NCBI RefSeq assembly: GCF_009674885.1
Contig: NZ_WKKA01000006.1
Span: 186,001 to 250,000 of the forward strand
Source of the DNA: Paracoccus sp. S-4012
GTDB lineage: Bacteria; Pseudomonadota; Alphaproteobacteria; Rhodobacterales; Rhodobacteraceae
Direction: 5' to 3'
Length of the DNA: 64,000 nt
Shown here in pieces: positions 7,884-17,206 of the stretch. How positions within the stretch are numbered: position 1 is the first letter of the stretch; every line of letters begins with the position of its first letter. Under the pieces are notes generated by a model. That model did no database searches and had not been told where the DNA came from. It saw only the letters and a list, made by a program, of their open reading frames with translations. The translations under genes and the position numbers were made by a program.

Positions 7884-9539
7884 ATGAACACGAACCGTTC
7901 CCCCTCGCACTCCACCCGTCTGCGCGATTCGAGTCGAATCATTCTGTGGTTGAGTCTTGGTCTTGGCGTTCTTGCGGCGCCCCTGCAGGCGGCGACGGCC
8001 CCGCGCCTCGACTTCACCCCGGCCGAGATCGCCTTCGCCCGCGGCGTCGCCGCCGATCCGGCCCTCGCCGCCTTCTACGGCGGCAACGACCTCGAGCCGG
8101 TCTTCACCGGCCCCGAGGCGCGCCCCCGGCGCGAGGCGCTGCTCGCGACCGTCACCCGCGCCGCCGACCACGGCCTGCCGCCCGCCCGCTACCAGCCCGA
8201 GGCGCTGCGCGGCCTTCTCGACCGCGACGGCAGCGATCCCGCGGCCGAGCGGCTGATGGCCGGGATCTTCTCGGCCTGGGTCCACGACATGTCGGCCGGG
8301 TTGCTGGACCCGCGCCGCGTCGATCCGGCGATCAAGCGGCGGGGCGAGGGGGCCGACGCCGCGGCGCTGCTGCGCGACTTCGCCGTTGCCACGAATCCGG
8401 CCGCCGTCCTCGCCCGCGCGATTCCGGCCGACCGGCGATACCTTGTGCTGCAGCAGGCGCTGAGCGAGGCTCGCGGGCTCGCCGCCCCCGAGGGAACGCC
8501 GCCGGCGCCGGAGGGCCTCTGGCGTCCGGTCACGCGCGCGCCCGAGGTCGCGGCCCTGCGCCACCGCCTCGCCGCCACCGGCTTCGCCACTGACGCGGCC
8601 GACCCGGCCCTCTACGACGACGCGCTCGCGGATGCGGTCCGCGCGTTTCAGACCGCCGCCGGCTTGCCCATCGACGGCGTCGCCGGGCCGCAGACCATCC
8701 GCCGCCTCAACGCCCCTCCCGGCCATGGCCCGCGCGAGCTGCTGATGGCGATGGAGCGGCTTCGCTGGTTGCCCGACGACCTCGATGAGGGCGGCGCGCG
8801 GCACATCTGGGTGAACACGCCTGCCTATACCGCCGAGATCGTCGAGGAGGGGCGCGAGGTGTTCCAGACCCGCGTCGTGGTCGGCACCACCGATCCCGAC
8901 ATGCAGACGCCCGAGTTCTCGGACCGGATGCTCTACGTCGTGGCCAATCCCACCTGGACGGTGCCGCGCTCGATGATCGTGCGCGACTACCTGCCGCGGT
9001 TGCAGGCCAACCGCCATGCGGTCGCGCATCTCGATGTCATCAACGCCTCCGGCAAGGTGATCCCGCGCGACCAGATCGATTTCAGCCGCTACACCGCCGC
9101 CAACTTCCCCTACCGCCTGCGCCAGAAGCCGAGCGACAGCAATGCCCTCGGCCTGGTCAAGTTCCTGTTCCCGAATCCGTGGAACATCTATCTCCACGAC
9201 ACGCCCTCGAAGGGGCTGTTCCGCGAGGGGCGGCGGGCGTTCTCGAACGGCTGCGTGCGGGTGGCCGACCCGATGGACCTCGCGCGCGCGCTGCTGTCGA
9301 AGCAGACCGACGACCCGGCGGGCATGCTCGCACGCGCGCTGCAGAGCGGGCGCGAACGCTACCTGACGCTCGAGCCGACGGTGCCGATCCACCTCGTCTA
9401 TTTCACCACGCTGCCGGACGCCGATGGCACGATCCGCCACTATCGCGACGTCTATGGCCGCGACGCCGCCCTCTGGGCCGCGCTCGAGGCGGCGCTCGCG
9501 CCGCCGGACGCGGCGTCGGAGCTCGCCTCGGCCGACTGA
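7884..9539 (+). CDS. L,D-transpeptidase, YcbB/LdtD type
   Basis: The 551-residue protein is a periplasmic L,D-transpeptidase of the large YcbB type, which makes 3-3 peptidoglycan cross-links. It begins with a signal-like segment (RIILWLSLGLGVLAAPLQA). A peptidoglycan-binding domain follows around residues 245-275 (ADAVRAFQTAAGLPIDGVAG), and then the YkuD catalytic domain with active-site Cys457 in the SNGCVRVADP motif. Length fits LdtD homologues. The ATG at 7884 was chosen because it places the signal at the N-terminus. It is divergent from the DUF882 endopeptidase gene and is followed after 69 bp by lpxD. Confidence 0.93.
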   Translation: MNTNRSPSHSTRLRDSSRIILWLSLGLGVLAAPLQAATAPRLDFTPAEIAFARGVAADPALAAFYGGNDLEPVFTGPEARPRREALLATVTRAADHGLPPARYQPEALRGLLDRDGSDPAAERLMAGIFSAWVHDMSAGLLDPRRVDPAIKRRGEGADAAALLRDFAVATNPAAVLARAIPADRRYLVLQQALSEARGLAAPEGTPPAPEGLWRPVTRAPEVAALRHRLAATGFATDAADPALYDDALADAVRAFQTAAGLPIDGVAGPQTIRRLNAPPGHGPRELLMAMERLRWLPDDLDEGGARHIWVNTPAYTAEIVEEGREVFQTRVVVGTTDPDMQTPEFSDRMLYVVANPTWTVPRSMIVRDYLPRLQANRHAVAHLDVINASGKVIPRDQIDFSRYTAANFPYRLRQKPSDSNALGLVKFLFPNPWNIYLHDTPSKGLFREGRRAFSNGCVRVADPMDLARALLSKQTDDPAGMLARALQSGRERYLTLEPTVPIHLVYFTTLPDADGTIRHYRDVYGRDAALWAALEAALAPPDAASELASAD

Positions 9540-9608
9540 CAGGTGGCGCGGCTGGATTCGGTCGGCCGGAGGGGTTAGACGGACGCCGGATCAAGGGGAC
9601 ATGCGGCC

Positions 9609-10709
9609 ATGCAGACCACGATCGGCGATCTCGCCGCCGCGCTCGGCGCGCGCCACTGGGGCGACGCCGGGGCGGTCGTGCGCGGCGCGGCCGAACCCGC
9701 CGCGGCCGCTGCCGACGAGATCGCCCTCGCGCTCGGCTCCCGCTACGCCACGGCGCTGAAACCCGGCGCCGTCGCGTTGATCGCGGAAGGGATGGACCCC
9801 GAGGCGCTCGGCCTGCGCGCGGCGGTCTTCGCGCCGCGGCCGCGGCTGGCGATGGCCGGGCTGACGCGGGTCTTCGATGCCGGCCCGGCGATCGCCCCCG
9901 GCATCCACCCGACTGCGGTCATCGACGCCTCAGCCGAGATCGGCCCCGGCGCCGCCATCGGTCCCTTCGTCGTCATCGGCGCGGGCGTGGTGCTGGGCGA
10001 GCGCGCACGGATCGCCTCCCACGCGTCCATAGGAACCGGCGCCCGCATCGGCGCCGACGCCATGATCCTCGAGGGCGCCCGTGTCGGAGCGCGCGTCACC
10101 GCGGGCGACCGGCTTATCCTCCACCCCGGCGCGGTCATCGGCGCCGACGGCTTCGCCTTCGTGACCGAGCGCGAATCGGGGGTGGAGCAGGCGCGCGGCA
10201 GCCTCGGACGGCGCGGCGAGGCGGCCACCGAGCAGCCGTGGCTGCGCATCCACTCGCTCGGGACGGTCGAGCTGGGTCGCGAGGTCGAGGTGGGCGCCAA
10301 CGCGACCATTGATCGTGGCACCATCCGCGCGACGAGGATCGGCGACGGCACCAAGATCGACAATCTCGTGCAGGTCGGCCACAACTGCGAGATCGGGCGC
10401 GACTGCCTGCTGGCGGGGCAGGCGGGCATCGCCGGCTCGGTCCGCATCGGCGACCGCGTCGTGCTCGGCGGCAAGGTCGGCGTCAGCGACAACATCTTCA
10501 TCGGCGACGACGTGGTCGCCGGCGGCGGCACGACCATCTATTCCAACGTGCCCGCGGGTCGGGTGATCCTCGGCAGCCCCGCCGTGCGGATGGAAACCGA
10601 GATCGCGCAACGCAAGGCGCTGCGCCGGTTGCCGCGCCTGTTCCAGCGGGTTGCCGCACTGGAGGGCAGCGCCCCGCAGGATCCGGACGACAAGGAAGAC
10701 CAGTCATGA
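9609..10709 (+). CDS. lpxD: UDP-3-O-acylglucosamine N-acyltransferase LpxD
   Basis: The 366-residue protein adds the second 3-hydroxyacyl chain, carried by an acyl carrier protein, to UDP-3-O-acylglucosamine, the third step of lipid A synthesis. The N-terminal domain (about 1-100) is followed by left-handed beta-helix hexapeptide repeats (GARIGADAMILEGARVGARV and many others) and a C-terminal helix. The catalytic His is H258 in QVGHNCEIG. The gene is not in the bamA-lpxD-fabZ-lpxA order seen in enteric bacteria; it is followed with a 4-bp overlap by an acyl carrier protein gene and a ketosynthase gene. The other lpx genes resume 3.2 kb downstream on the same strand. Confidence 0.96.
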   Translation: MQTTIGDLAAALGARHWGDAGAVVRGAAEPAAAAADEIALALGSRYATALKPGAVALIAEGMDPEALGLRAAVFAPRPRLAMAGLTRVFDAGPAIAPGIHPTAVIDASAEIGPGAAIGPFVVIGAGVVLGERARIASHASIGTGARIGADAMILEGARVGARVTAGDRLILHPGAVIGADGFAFVTERESGVEQARGSLGRRGEAATEQPWLRIHSLGTVELGREVEVGANATIDRGTIRATRIGDGTKIDNLVQVGHNCEIGRDCLLAGQAGIAGSVRIGDRVVLGGKVGVSDNIFIGDDVVAGGGTTIYSNVPAGRVILGSPAVRMETEIAQRKALRRLPRLFQRVAALEGSAPQDPDDKEDQS

Positions 10710-10981
10710 ACGAACGCGAACGCATCCGGCAGCGCATCACCGCCATCATCGCCGAGCAGGCGATGCTCGACCCCAGCGAGGTGCGGATGGAGATGACGCC
10801 GCAGGACCTCGGCATCGACAGCCTCGGCCTCGTCGAGTCGATCTTCGCCATCGAGGAAGCCTTCGACGTCTCGGTGCCGTTCAACGCCAACGAGCCGGAC
10901 AAGTCCGAGTTCGACATCTCCTCGGTCGGCGCCATCGTCGCGGCGGTCGAGTCGCTGGTCGAAGCGAAGGAGCGCGCGTGA
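10706..10981 (+). CDS. Specialised acyl carrier protein
   Basis: This is a 91-residue acyl carrier protein. The phosphopantetheine attachment site is Ser39 in GIDSLGLVESIFAIEEAF. It differs from housekeeping AcpP, which has DSLDTVE and is about 78 residues, and has an extended third region (VPFNANEPDKSEFDISS). The start overlaps the lpxD stop and its own stop overlaps the ketosynthase start, so the three are translationally coupled. Its place suggests that it carries an acyl chain for lipid A or another envelope lipid, by analogy with rhizobial AcpXL, which also is about 92 residues. Direct homology to AcpXL is not clear by eye. Confidence 0.9.
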   Translation: MNERERIRQRITAIIAEQAMLDPSEVRMEMTPQDLGIDSLGLVESIFAIEEAFDVSVPFNANEPDKSEFDISSVGAIVAAVESLVEAKERA

Positions 10982-12204
10982 GCGGGCAGGCCGGGTTGCG
11001 CCGTGTCGCGATCACCGGCGCGGGCACCATCAACGCCCTCGGCCACGACGTGCCCGCGACGCTCGAAGCCTTCCGCGAGGGGCGCTGCGGCATCGGCCAG
11101 CTGGAGTTCCGCGACGTCGAGCGGCTGACGATCCAGATCGGCGCGCAGGTCCGCGGCTACGACCCGCAGGCGCATTTCAACCGCCAGCAGATCACCCTCT
11201 ACGACCGCTTCACCCAGTTCACGCTGCTCGCGGCGAAGGAGGCGGTGGCGCAGTCCGGCCTGAGCTTTCAGGGCGAGCTCGGCCTCTGCTCGGGCGTCGT
11301 CCTTGGCACCGCGGGCGGCGGGCTGAACACCTGGGACGAGAATTACCGCGTCGTCTACGAGGAGGGCAAGAACCGCGTCCATCCCTTCGTCGTGCCGAAG
11401 CTGATGAACAACGCGGCCGCCAGCCATGTCAGCATGGAGTTCGGGCTGCGCGGGCCGGCCTTCTCGGTCTCGACCGCCTGCGCCAGCGCCAATCACGCGA
11501 TGGGACTGGCCTTCCAGATGATCCGCGCAGGAGCGGCGAAGGTGATGCTGACCGGCGGGTCGGAGGCGATGCTGGTCTTCGGCGGCGTCAAGGCCTGGGA
11601 GGGGCTGCGCGTCATGTCGAAGGATGCCTGCCGCCCCTTCAGCGCCAACCGCAACGGCATGGTGCAGGGCGAGGGGGCAGGGGTGTTCGTCTTCGAGGAC
11701 TGGGACCACGCCCGCGCCCGCGGGGCCGAGATCCTGGCCGAGGTCGTGGGCTTCGCCATGACCGCCGACGCCGCCGACATCGTCATGCCCTCGGCCCAGG
11801 GCGCCGAGCGCGCCATCGCCGGCGCGATGGCCGACGCCCGCCTGGCCCCGGAAACCTTCGGCTACATCAACGCCCACGGCACCGGCACGGCCGCCAACGA
11901 CAAGACCGAATGCGCCGCCGTAGCGCACGCCTTTGGCCCTCACGCCGACCGGGTGATGATCTCCTCGACCAAGGCCATGCACGGCCATGTCATCGGCGGC
12001 ACCGGCGCGGTGGAGCTGCTGGCCTGCATCATGGCGCTGCGGGACGGTGTGATCGCGCCGACCATCGGCTACGAGGAGCCGGACCCGGAATGCGCCCTCG
12101 ACGTGGTGCCGAACGAGGCCCGCGAGGCGAAGGTCGGGGCGGTGCTGTCGAACGCCTTCGCCTTCGGCGGGCTGAACGCGGTTCTGGCGCTGAAGCGCGC
12201 GTGA
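10978..12204 (+). CDS. Beta-ketoacyl-ACP synthase, FabF-like
   Basis: The 408-residue protein is a condensing enzyme of the KAS I/II family, which extends acyl-ACP by two carbons from malonyl-ACP. The catalytic triad is visible: Cys168 in STACASANHAMG, His300 in NAHGTGTAAND and His337 in KAMHGHVIGGTG. The last motif is usually KSMTGHLLGA, so this is a divergent subfamily. The GTG start at 10978 overlaps the acyl carrier protein stop (GTGA). Coupling to that carrier and to lpxD suggests a dedicated fatty acid extension for the envelope rather than the housekeeping FabF role. A 3' repeat hairpin follows directly. Confidence 0.93.
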   Translation: MSGQAGLRRVAITGAGTINALGHDVPATLEAFREGRCGIGQLEFRDVERLTIQIGAQVRGYDPQAHFNRQQITLYDRFTQFTLLAAKEAVAQSGLSFQGELGLCSGVVLGTAGGGLNTWDENYRVVYEEGKNRVHPFVVPKLMNNAAASHVSMEFGLRGPAFSVSTACASANHAMGLAFQMIRAGAAKVMLTGGSEAMLVFGGVKAWEGLRVMSKDACRPFSANRNGMVQGEGAGVFVFEDWDHARARGAEILAEVVGFAMTADAADIVMPSAQGAERAIAGAMADARLAPETFGYINAHGTGTAANDKTECAAVAHAFGPHADRVMISSTKAMHGHVIGGTGAVELLACIMALRDGVIAPTIGYEEPDPECALDVVPNEAREAKVGAVLSNAFAFGGLNAVLALKRA

Positions 12205-12205
12205 A

Positions 12206-12257
12206 CCGGGGGCTTTGCGCCCCCGGACCCCCGCAGGATATTTCTGGACAGAAGAAG
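12206..12257 (+). repeat. 3' hairpin repeat, copy 2
   Basis: It follows the ketosynthase stop by one base. A 7-bp stem CCGGGGG/CCCCCGG is followed by ACCCCCGCAGGATATTTC and a GGACAGAAGAAG tail. It belongs to the same family as copies at 1761, 37061, 42211 and 42391. It may act as the terminator of lpxD-acp-KS, as nrdR begins 125 bp later. Confidence 0.7.
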
Positions 12258-12381
12258 CGGCAGCGGAGCAACAGGCGGCGGTCAGCATCTTGTGGATGGC
12301 TGGCGGGCCTTCCCCTACGCCTCTGCCGCAGCCATAGTAATCGGGCCGGGGAGCGCGCCCCGGTCCAGATGAGGGGCTGAG

Positions 12382-12843
12382 ATGCGCTGCCCGTTCTGCG
12401 GCAACACCGAGACACAGGTGAAGGACTCGCGCCCGGCCGAGGACAACGTCGCCATCCGCCGCCGCCGCTTCTGCCCGGCCTGCGGCGGCCGCTTCACCAC
12501 CTATGAGCGGGTGCAGCTGCGCGATCTCGTGGTCATCAAGTCCACCGGCCGCCGCGAGGATTTCGACCGTGACAAGCTCTCGCGCTCGATCCGCATCGCC
12601 ATGCAGAAGCGCCCGATCGAGCATGAGCGCATCGACCAGATGATCTCGGGCATTGTTCGGCGGCTCGAGTCGATGGGCGAGACCGACATTCCGAGCGCGA
12701 CCATAGGCGAGATCGTAATGGAGACGCTGGCCCGGATCGACACCGTCGCCTATGTCCGCTTCGCCAGCGTCTACAAGAACTTCCAGGCGGCGGATGACTT
12801 CGACCGCTTCGTGAGCGAGCTGCGCCCGCAGACGAGCGAGTGA
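12382..12843 (+). CDS. nrdR: Transcriptional repressor NrdR
   Basis: The 153-residue protein is NrdR, which represses ribonucleotide reductase genes in response to ATP/dATP state. The zinc ribbon is at the start (MRCPFCG, then [17 protein letters not shown]), followed by an ATP-cone domain ([17 protein letters not shown] onward). Length is typical. The 3' end overlaps the ribD start by 4 bp (GTGA), an nrdR-ribD pairing common in proteobacteria. It starts a new transcription unit after the repeat hairpin. Confidence 0.96.
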   Translation: MRCPFCGNTETQVKDSRPAEDNVAIRRRRFCPACGGRFTTYERVQLRDLVVIKSTGRREDFDRDKLSRSIRIAMQKRPIEHERIDQMISGIVRRLESMGETDIPSATIGEIVMETLARIDTVAYVRFASVYKNFQAADDFDRFVSELRPQTSE

Positions 12844-13889
12844 CCGGTCTCACCGGCCCGATGGACCACGCGCTGCGCCTCGCGCGGCGGGGATTGGGGC
12901 AGGTCTGGCCGAATCCGGCGGTTGGCTGCGTGATCGTGAAGGACGGCGTCGTGGTCGGGCGCGGCTGGACCCGGCCGGGAGGGCGGCCACATGCAGAGGC
13001 GGTGGCGCTCGCGCAGGCGGGTGGGGCGGCGCGCGGGGCCACGGCGTTCGTGACGCTCGAGCCCTGCGCGCATCATGGCCGCACGCCGCCCTGCGCCGAG
13101 GCGCTGATTGCGGCCGGTGTGGCGCGGGTGGTGACGGCGCTGACCGATCCCGATCCGCGTGTGGCGGGGCGCGGCCATGCCATGCTTCGCGCTGCGGGGA
13201 TCGATGTGGTCGAGGACATCCGCGCGGCGGGCGCGGCCGAGGTCAATCGCGGGTTCCTGCTGCGCGTGACCGAGGGCCGGCCGATGGTCACGCTGAAGCT
13301 CGCGCTCAGCCTCGACGGTCGCATCGCCACGTCTTCGGGCGAGAGCCGGTGGATCACCGGCGAGGCCGCGCGGCATCGCGTTCACCTGCTGCGGTTTACG
13401 CACGATGCGGTACTGGTCGGCGGCGGCACCGCGCGCGCCGATGCCCCGCGCCTGGACGTGCGCGGTTTCGGCGAGGTCGCGCAGCCGTTGCGGATCGTGC
13501 TGGCCCGCGGGGCCGTCCCGCCGCTGCCCGAGGGTGCACCGGTCTGGCATCTCCACGGCCCCGGCGGCGCGGCGATGGCCGGCTCCGGCGGAATCGCCGT
13601 GCCGGTTGCGGGCGAGGGTCTCGACCTGCGCGCCGCGCTTGCGGCGCTTGGCGCGCGGGGGCTCACGCGCGTGCTCTGCGAGGGCGGCGGGCGGCTTGCC
13701 GCGGGGCTTCTCGCGGCGGGGCTGGTGGACGAGCTGGTGGTGATGCAGGCGGGCCTCGCGCTCGGCGCCGAGGGGCGGCCGGGCGTCGGCCTGCTGGCGC
13801 TGTCGCGCCTCGCCGACGCCCGGCGCTTCCGCCTGATCCGCAGCTTCGCCGCCGGTCCCGACCTCGTCTCCGTCTGGCGCCCCGCCTGA
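12840..13889 (+). CDS. ribD: Riboflavin biosynthesis deaminase/reductase RibD
   Basis: The 349-residue bifunctional enzyme carries out the second and third steps of riboflavin synthesis: deamination of the diaminopyrimidine and NADPH reduction of its ribose. The N-terminal deaminase domain has the zinc motif HAEAVAL and [16 protein letters not shown]. The reductase domain begins around residue 145 ([21 protein letters not shown]). The GTG start overlaps the nrdR stop; an ATG seven codons on (MDHALRLA) is an alternative. The usual partner ribE does not follow; fabZ does, after 63 bp holding a small hairpin (13900-13915) without a U-tract. Confidence 0.95.
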   Translation: MTGLTGPMDHALRLARRGLGQVWPNPAVGCVIVKDGVVVGRGWTRPGGRPHAEAVALAQAGGAARGATAFVTLEPCAHHGRTPPCAEALIAAGVARVVTALTDPDPRVAGRGHAMLRAAGIDVVEDIRAAGAAEVNRGFLLRVTEGRPMVTLKLALSLDGRIATSSGESRWITGEAARHRVHLLRFTHDAVLVGGGTARADAPRLDVRGFGEVAQPLRIVLARGAVPPLPEGAPVWHLHGPGGAAMAGSGGIAVPVAGEGLDLRAALAALGARGLTRVLCEGGGRLAAGLLAAGLVDELVVMQAGLALGAEGRPGVGLLALSRLADARRFRLIRSFAAGPDLVSVWRPA

Positions 13890-13952
13890 CCCTCGCCTTG
13901 CCAGCGCCCGCTGGCGGCATTACCGAACCGTCACCCGACGAAAGGACCGCCG

Positions 13953-14450
13953 ATGGCCGAGACCGCCCCCACCGAGACCGCTCCCGTGGCGACCGAGGCC
14001 GACCTCGCGCTCATCAAGCGGCTGATCCCGCACCGCTATCCCTTCCTCTTCATCGACAAGGTCATCGGCATCGTCCCGCACGAGCGCGCGACCGGCATCA
14101 AGAACGTCACTGCCAACGAGCCCCATTTCGAGGGTCATTTCCCGGCCCGCCCGATCATGCCGGGCGTCACCATCGTCGAGGCGCTCGCGCAGACCTCGGC
14201 GGTGCTGGTCTCGCTCAGCGTCGACCTGATGGACAAGGAGGCGCTCGTCTACTTCATGGCCATCGACAACTGCCGCTTCCGCCGCATGGTCGTGCCCGGC
14301 GACGTGCTGCAGCTCGATGTCGAGGTGAAGCGCGGCGGCGGCAAGGTGTGGAAATTCGCGGGCCGGGCCAGCGTCGATGGGCAACTGGCCTGCGAAGCCG
14401 AGTTCACGGCCATGCTGGACGTCGCGGGCGATGTCGGGCGCGCGGGCTGA
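13953..14450 (+). CDS. fabZ: 3-hydroxyacyl-ACP dehydratase FabZ
   Basis: The 165-residue protein is the hotdog-fold dehydratase that converts 3-hydroxyacyl-ACP to trans-2-enoyl-ACP in fatty acid elongation. The N-terminal motif [11 protein letters not shown] and the catalytic His62 in [13 protein letters not shown] are present, as is [10 protein letters not shown]. The N-terminus has about 20 extra residues rich in Thr/Glu/Ala before the fold. It overlaps lpxA by 20 bp, the arrangement common in proteobacteria, where FabZ and LpxA compete for 3-hydroxyacyl-ACP. Confidence 0.96.
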   Translation: MAETAPTETAPVATEADLALIKRLIPHRYPFLFIDKVIGIVPHERATGIKNVTANEPHFEGHFPARPIMPGVTIVEALAQTSAVLVSLSVDLMDKEALVYFMAIDNCRFRRMVVPGDVLQLDVEVKRGGGKVWKFAGRASVDGQLACEAEFTAMLDVAGDVGRAG

Positions 14451-15231
14451 GATCCACCCCTCGGCGGTGATCGGCGACGGCGCGCGGATCGGCGCGGGCG
14501 TCACCATCGGCCCGTTCTGCGTGATCGGCCCGCAGGTGCGCCTCGGCGAGGGCGTCGTTCTGAAAAGCCATGTCGTGGTCGAGGGCGACACCGAGATCGG
14601 CGCGGGCACCGTCGTCTATCCCTTCACCACGCTCGGCACGGCGCCGCAGGATCTGAAATACCGCGGCGAGGCCAGCCGCCTCGTCATCGGCGCCCGCAAC
14701 CGCATCCGCGAGCATGTGACGATGAACCCCGGCACCGAGGGCGGCGGCGGGCTGACGCAGGTGGGCGATGACGGGCTCTACATGGTGGGCTGCCATGTGG
14801 CGCATGACTGCCGCGTCGGCGACCGGGTGATCCTGGTGAACCATGTGGCGCTTGCGGGGCATGTCGAGGTCGGCGACGATGCGATCGTCGGCGGGCTCTC
14901 GGGCGTGCATCAGTTCGTGCGCATCGGGCAGGGGGCGATGATCGGCGCACTCAGCATGGTGACGGCGGACGTGATCCCCTACGGGCTGGTGCAGGGGCCG
15001 AGGGCACAACTGGCGGGGCTCAACCTCGTCGGCCTGCGGCGGCGCGGCACTGGGCGGGGCGAGATCGCCGCGCTGCGCGCGATGCTGGCCGGACTCGGGC
15101 AGGGCAATTTCCGCGAGGGCGCGCGCGAGCGGGCGGGGGCCGAGGACCTGACCGCGCGCGAGCGCGAGGTGCTCGACTTCATCCTCGGGCCCAGCGACCG
15201 CAGTTTTCTTACGCCCGGAGGGGGGGCGTGA
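14431..15231 (+). CDS. lpxA: UDP-N-acetylglucosamine acyltransferase LpxA
   Basis: The 266-residue enzyme transfers a 3-hydroxyacyl chain from ACP to UDP-GlcNAc, the first step of lipid A synthesis. It consists of hexapeptide repeats ([20 protein letters not shown] at the start) and a C-terminal helical domain. The catalytic His is H125 in [11 protein letters not shown], the same number as in E. coli. The ATG at 14431 ([13 protein letters not shown]) lies inside fabZ and matches the usual N-terminus; the ORF continues further upstream in the same frame but without conserved sequence. Its stop overlaps the lpxI start by 4 bp. Confidence 0.96.
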   Translation: MSGARAEIHPSAVIGDGARIGAGVTIGPFCVIGPQVRLGEGVVLKSHVVVEGDTEIGAGTVVYPFTTLGTAPQDLKYRGEASRLVIGARNRIREHVTMNPGTEGGGGLTQVGDDGLYMVGCHVAHDCRVGDRVILVNHVALAGHVEVGDDAIVGGLSGVHQFVRIGQGAMIGALSMVTADVIPYGLVQGPRAQLAGLNLVGLRRRGTGRGEIAALRAMLAGLGQGNFREGARERAGAEDLTAREREVLDFILGPSDRSFLTPGGGA

Positions 15232-16016
15232 CCGGCCGCACCGCCATGATCGCCGGGACCGGCCGGCTGCCGCATGAGCTGGCAGCCGTGCTGGACGACC
15301 CGCTGATCGCCGCGCTCGACGGCTTCGCCCCGGACGGCCTCGCCGCCGAGAGTTTCCGCCTCGAACGGCTGGTCCCGTTCATGGATTCGCTCCTCGACCG
15401 CGGCGTCGAGCGCGTGGTCTTCGCAGGTCTCGTCCGCCGCCCGCCGCTCGACCCCGAGGCTTTCGACCCGCGCACCGCCATGCTGGTCCCGCGCATCGCC
15501 ATGGCCATGCAGCAGGGCGACGACGCCACGCTACGCGAGGTGATCGCGCTCTTCGAGGAGGCGGGGCTTGCCATTGCGGGCGTGGCCGACCTCGCGCCGC
15601 ATCTGGTGCCGGGCGCGGGCATGCTGGCCGGGCGGCCCGGCCCGGGGGACGACGCCGACCTCGCCCGCGCGCGCGAGATCGTGGCGGGCCTCGGCCATCT
15701 CGACATCGGCCAGGGCGCGGTCGTCGCGCGCGGCCTCTGCCTCGCGGTCGAGACGCTGCCGGGGACCGAGGCGATGCTGGATTTCGTCGCCCGCACCCGC
15801 CCCGAAGGCCGCGGCGGCGTCCTCTGGAAGGCGCCGAAGCCGGGGCAGGACCGCCGCATCGACCTGCCTGCCGTCGGCCCGGAAACAGTGGCGCAGGCCG
15901 CCGCCGCCCGCCTCGCCGGGATCGGCTGGGAGGCCGGGGGCGTGGTCCTGATCGACCGCAGGGCGACTATCGCCGCGGCCGAAGCGGCGGGGCTGTTCCT
16001 CGCCGCGGTGCCGTGA
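15228..16016 (+). CDS. lpxI: UDP-2,3-diacylglucosamine pyrophosphatase LpxI
   Basis: The 262-residue protein is LpxI, the alphaproteobacterial replacement for LpxH, which hydrolyses UDP-2,3-diacylglucosamine to lipid X and UMP. It shows the family segments RTAMIAGTGRLP at the N-terminus and LWKAPKPGQDRRIDLPAVGP in the C-terminal catalytic domain. The GTG start overlaps the lpxA stop, and the stop overlaps the lpxB start, so lpxA-lpxI-lpxB are tightly coupled. Length fits the family. Confidence 0.95.
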   Translation: MTGRTAMIAGTGRLPHELAAVLDDPLIAALDGFAPDGLAAESFRLERLVPFMDSLLDRGVERVVFAGLVRRPPLDPEAFDPRTAMLVPRIAMAMQQGDDATLREVIALFEEAGLAIAGVADLAPHLVPGAGMLAGRPGPGDDADLARAREIVAGLGHLDIGQGAVVARGLCLAVETLPGTEAMLDFVARTRPEGRGGVLWKAPKPGQDRRIDLPAVGPETVAQAAAARLAGIGWEAGGVVLIDRRATIAAAEAAGLFLAAVP

Positions 16017-17206
16017 CGCGCCTGTTCCTGATCGCGGGCGAGCCCTCGGGCGACGCGCTTGGCGGGGCGCTGATGGCGGGCCTGCGCGAGTTCTCGCCGG
16101 GCATCCGCTTCGACGGCATCGGCGGCGAGGCAATGGCCGCCGAGGGCCTCGCCAGCCGCTTCCCGATGGCCGAACTGACCGTCATGGGCCTCTGGGAGGT
16201 GCTGCCCCGCTACCGCGCGCTGAAGCGCCGCATCGCCGAGACCGCGACCGCCGTCGCCGAGACCCGACCCGACGCCCTTGTCACCATCGACGCCCCCGAC
16301 TTCGGCCTCCGCGTCGCCCGCCGCGCCCGCGCGGCATGGCCCGACTTGCCGACGATTCACTATGTCGCCCCCTCGGTCTGGGCCTGGCGCCCCGGCCGGG
16401 CGGCGAAGATGGCCGAAGTGATCGACCACGTCCTCGCGCTTCTGCCGTTCGAGCCGCCGCTGATGCACGCCGCGGGGATGTCCTGCGATTTCGTTGGCCA
16501 CCCGGTCGTGGCGCAGCCCCGCGCGACGGCCGCCGAGGCCGCCACCTTCCGCCTCGCCCACGGTATCGCCGCCGATGCGCCGCTGCTGCTGATGCTCCCC
16601 GGCTCCCGCCGCACCGAGGTCACGCGCCTCGGCCCGCGCTTCGGCGACGCTCTGCGGCGGCTGCGTTCCCGCCACCCCGGCCTGGCAGCGGTGGTGCCCA
16701 CCCTGCCGGGCGTCGCATCCTTGGTCCGCGTCATGGCCGGCGACTGGGGCGCGGTGGTGGTCGAGGGCGCCGATGCCAAGCGCGCCGCCTTCGCCGCCGC
16801 CGATCTTGCCCTCGCCGCCTCCGGCACCGTCAGCCTCGAGCTTGCGGCGAACCGCGTGCCGATGGTCATCGGCTACGACTTCGCCCCGCTCACCCGCGCG
16901 ATCATCGCCCGGATGCTCAGGACCGACACCGCAACGCTGGTGAACCTCGTCTCCGAGACCCGCGCCGTCCCCGAATTCCTCGGCCGCGCCTGCCAGCCCG
17001 AGGCGCTCGCCGCGGCCCTCGACCGGCTTCTGACCGACCCCTCCGCCCGCGCCGCACAGGAGGCTGCGATGCGCCTGACGATGCAGCGCCTCGGCGAGGA
17101 TGGCGCGCCGCCCGGCCTGCGCGCCGCCCGATCCGTCCTCGGTTACTTGGAGCGCCGGACCGAGATCCAGCCGCCGCCCAGCACCCGCGTCCCGCCCGCC
17201 TCGTAG
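16013..17206 (+). CDS. lpxB: Lipid-A-disaccharide synthase LpxB
   Basis: The 397-residue protein is the GT19-family glycosyltransferase that condenses lipid X with UDP-2,3-diacylglucosamine. Typical motifs are [14 protein letters not shown] at the N-terminus, [18 protein letters not shown] in the middle and [14 protein letters not shown] in the C-terminal half. The GTG start overlaps lpxI. Its last 64 bp overlap the 3' end of mnmA on the other strand, and the final twenty or so residues (about [14 protein letters not shown]) look non-conserved, so the frame probably just runs through the opposite gene's end. Confidence 0.95.
   Translation: MTRLFLIAGEPSGDALGGALMAGLREFSPGIRFDGIGGEAMAAEGLASRFPMAELTVMGLWEVLPRYRALKRRIAETATAVAETRPDALVTIDAPDFGLRVARRARAAWPDLPTIHYVAPSVWAWRPGRAAKMAEVIDHVLALLPFEPPLMHAAGMSCDFVGHPVVAQPRATAAEAATFRLAHGIAADAPLLLMLPGSRRTEVTRLGPRFGDALRRLRSRHPGLAAVVPTLPGVASLVRVMAGDWGAVVVEGADAKRAAFAAADLALAASGTVSLELAANRVPMVIGYDFAPLTRAIIARMLRTDTATLVNLVSETRAVPEFLGRACQPEALAAALDRLLTDPSARAAQEAAMRLTMQRLGEDGAPPGLRAARSVLGYLERRTEIQPPPSTRVPPAS

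Noticed and set aside
13900..13915. Small hairpin between ribD and fabZ as a terminator
   Set aside because: The loop is only 2 bases and no T-run follows; transcription probably continues into fabZ.
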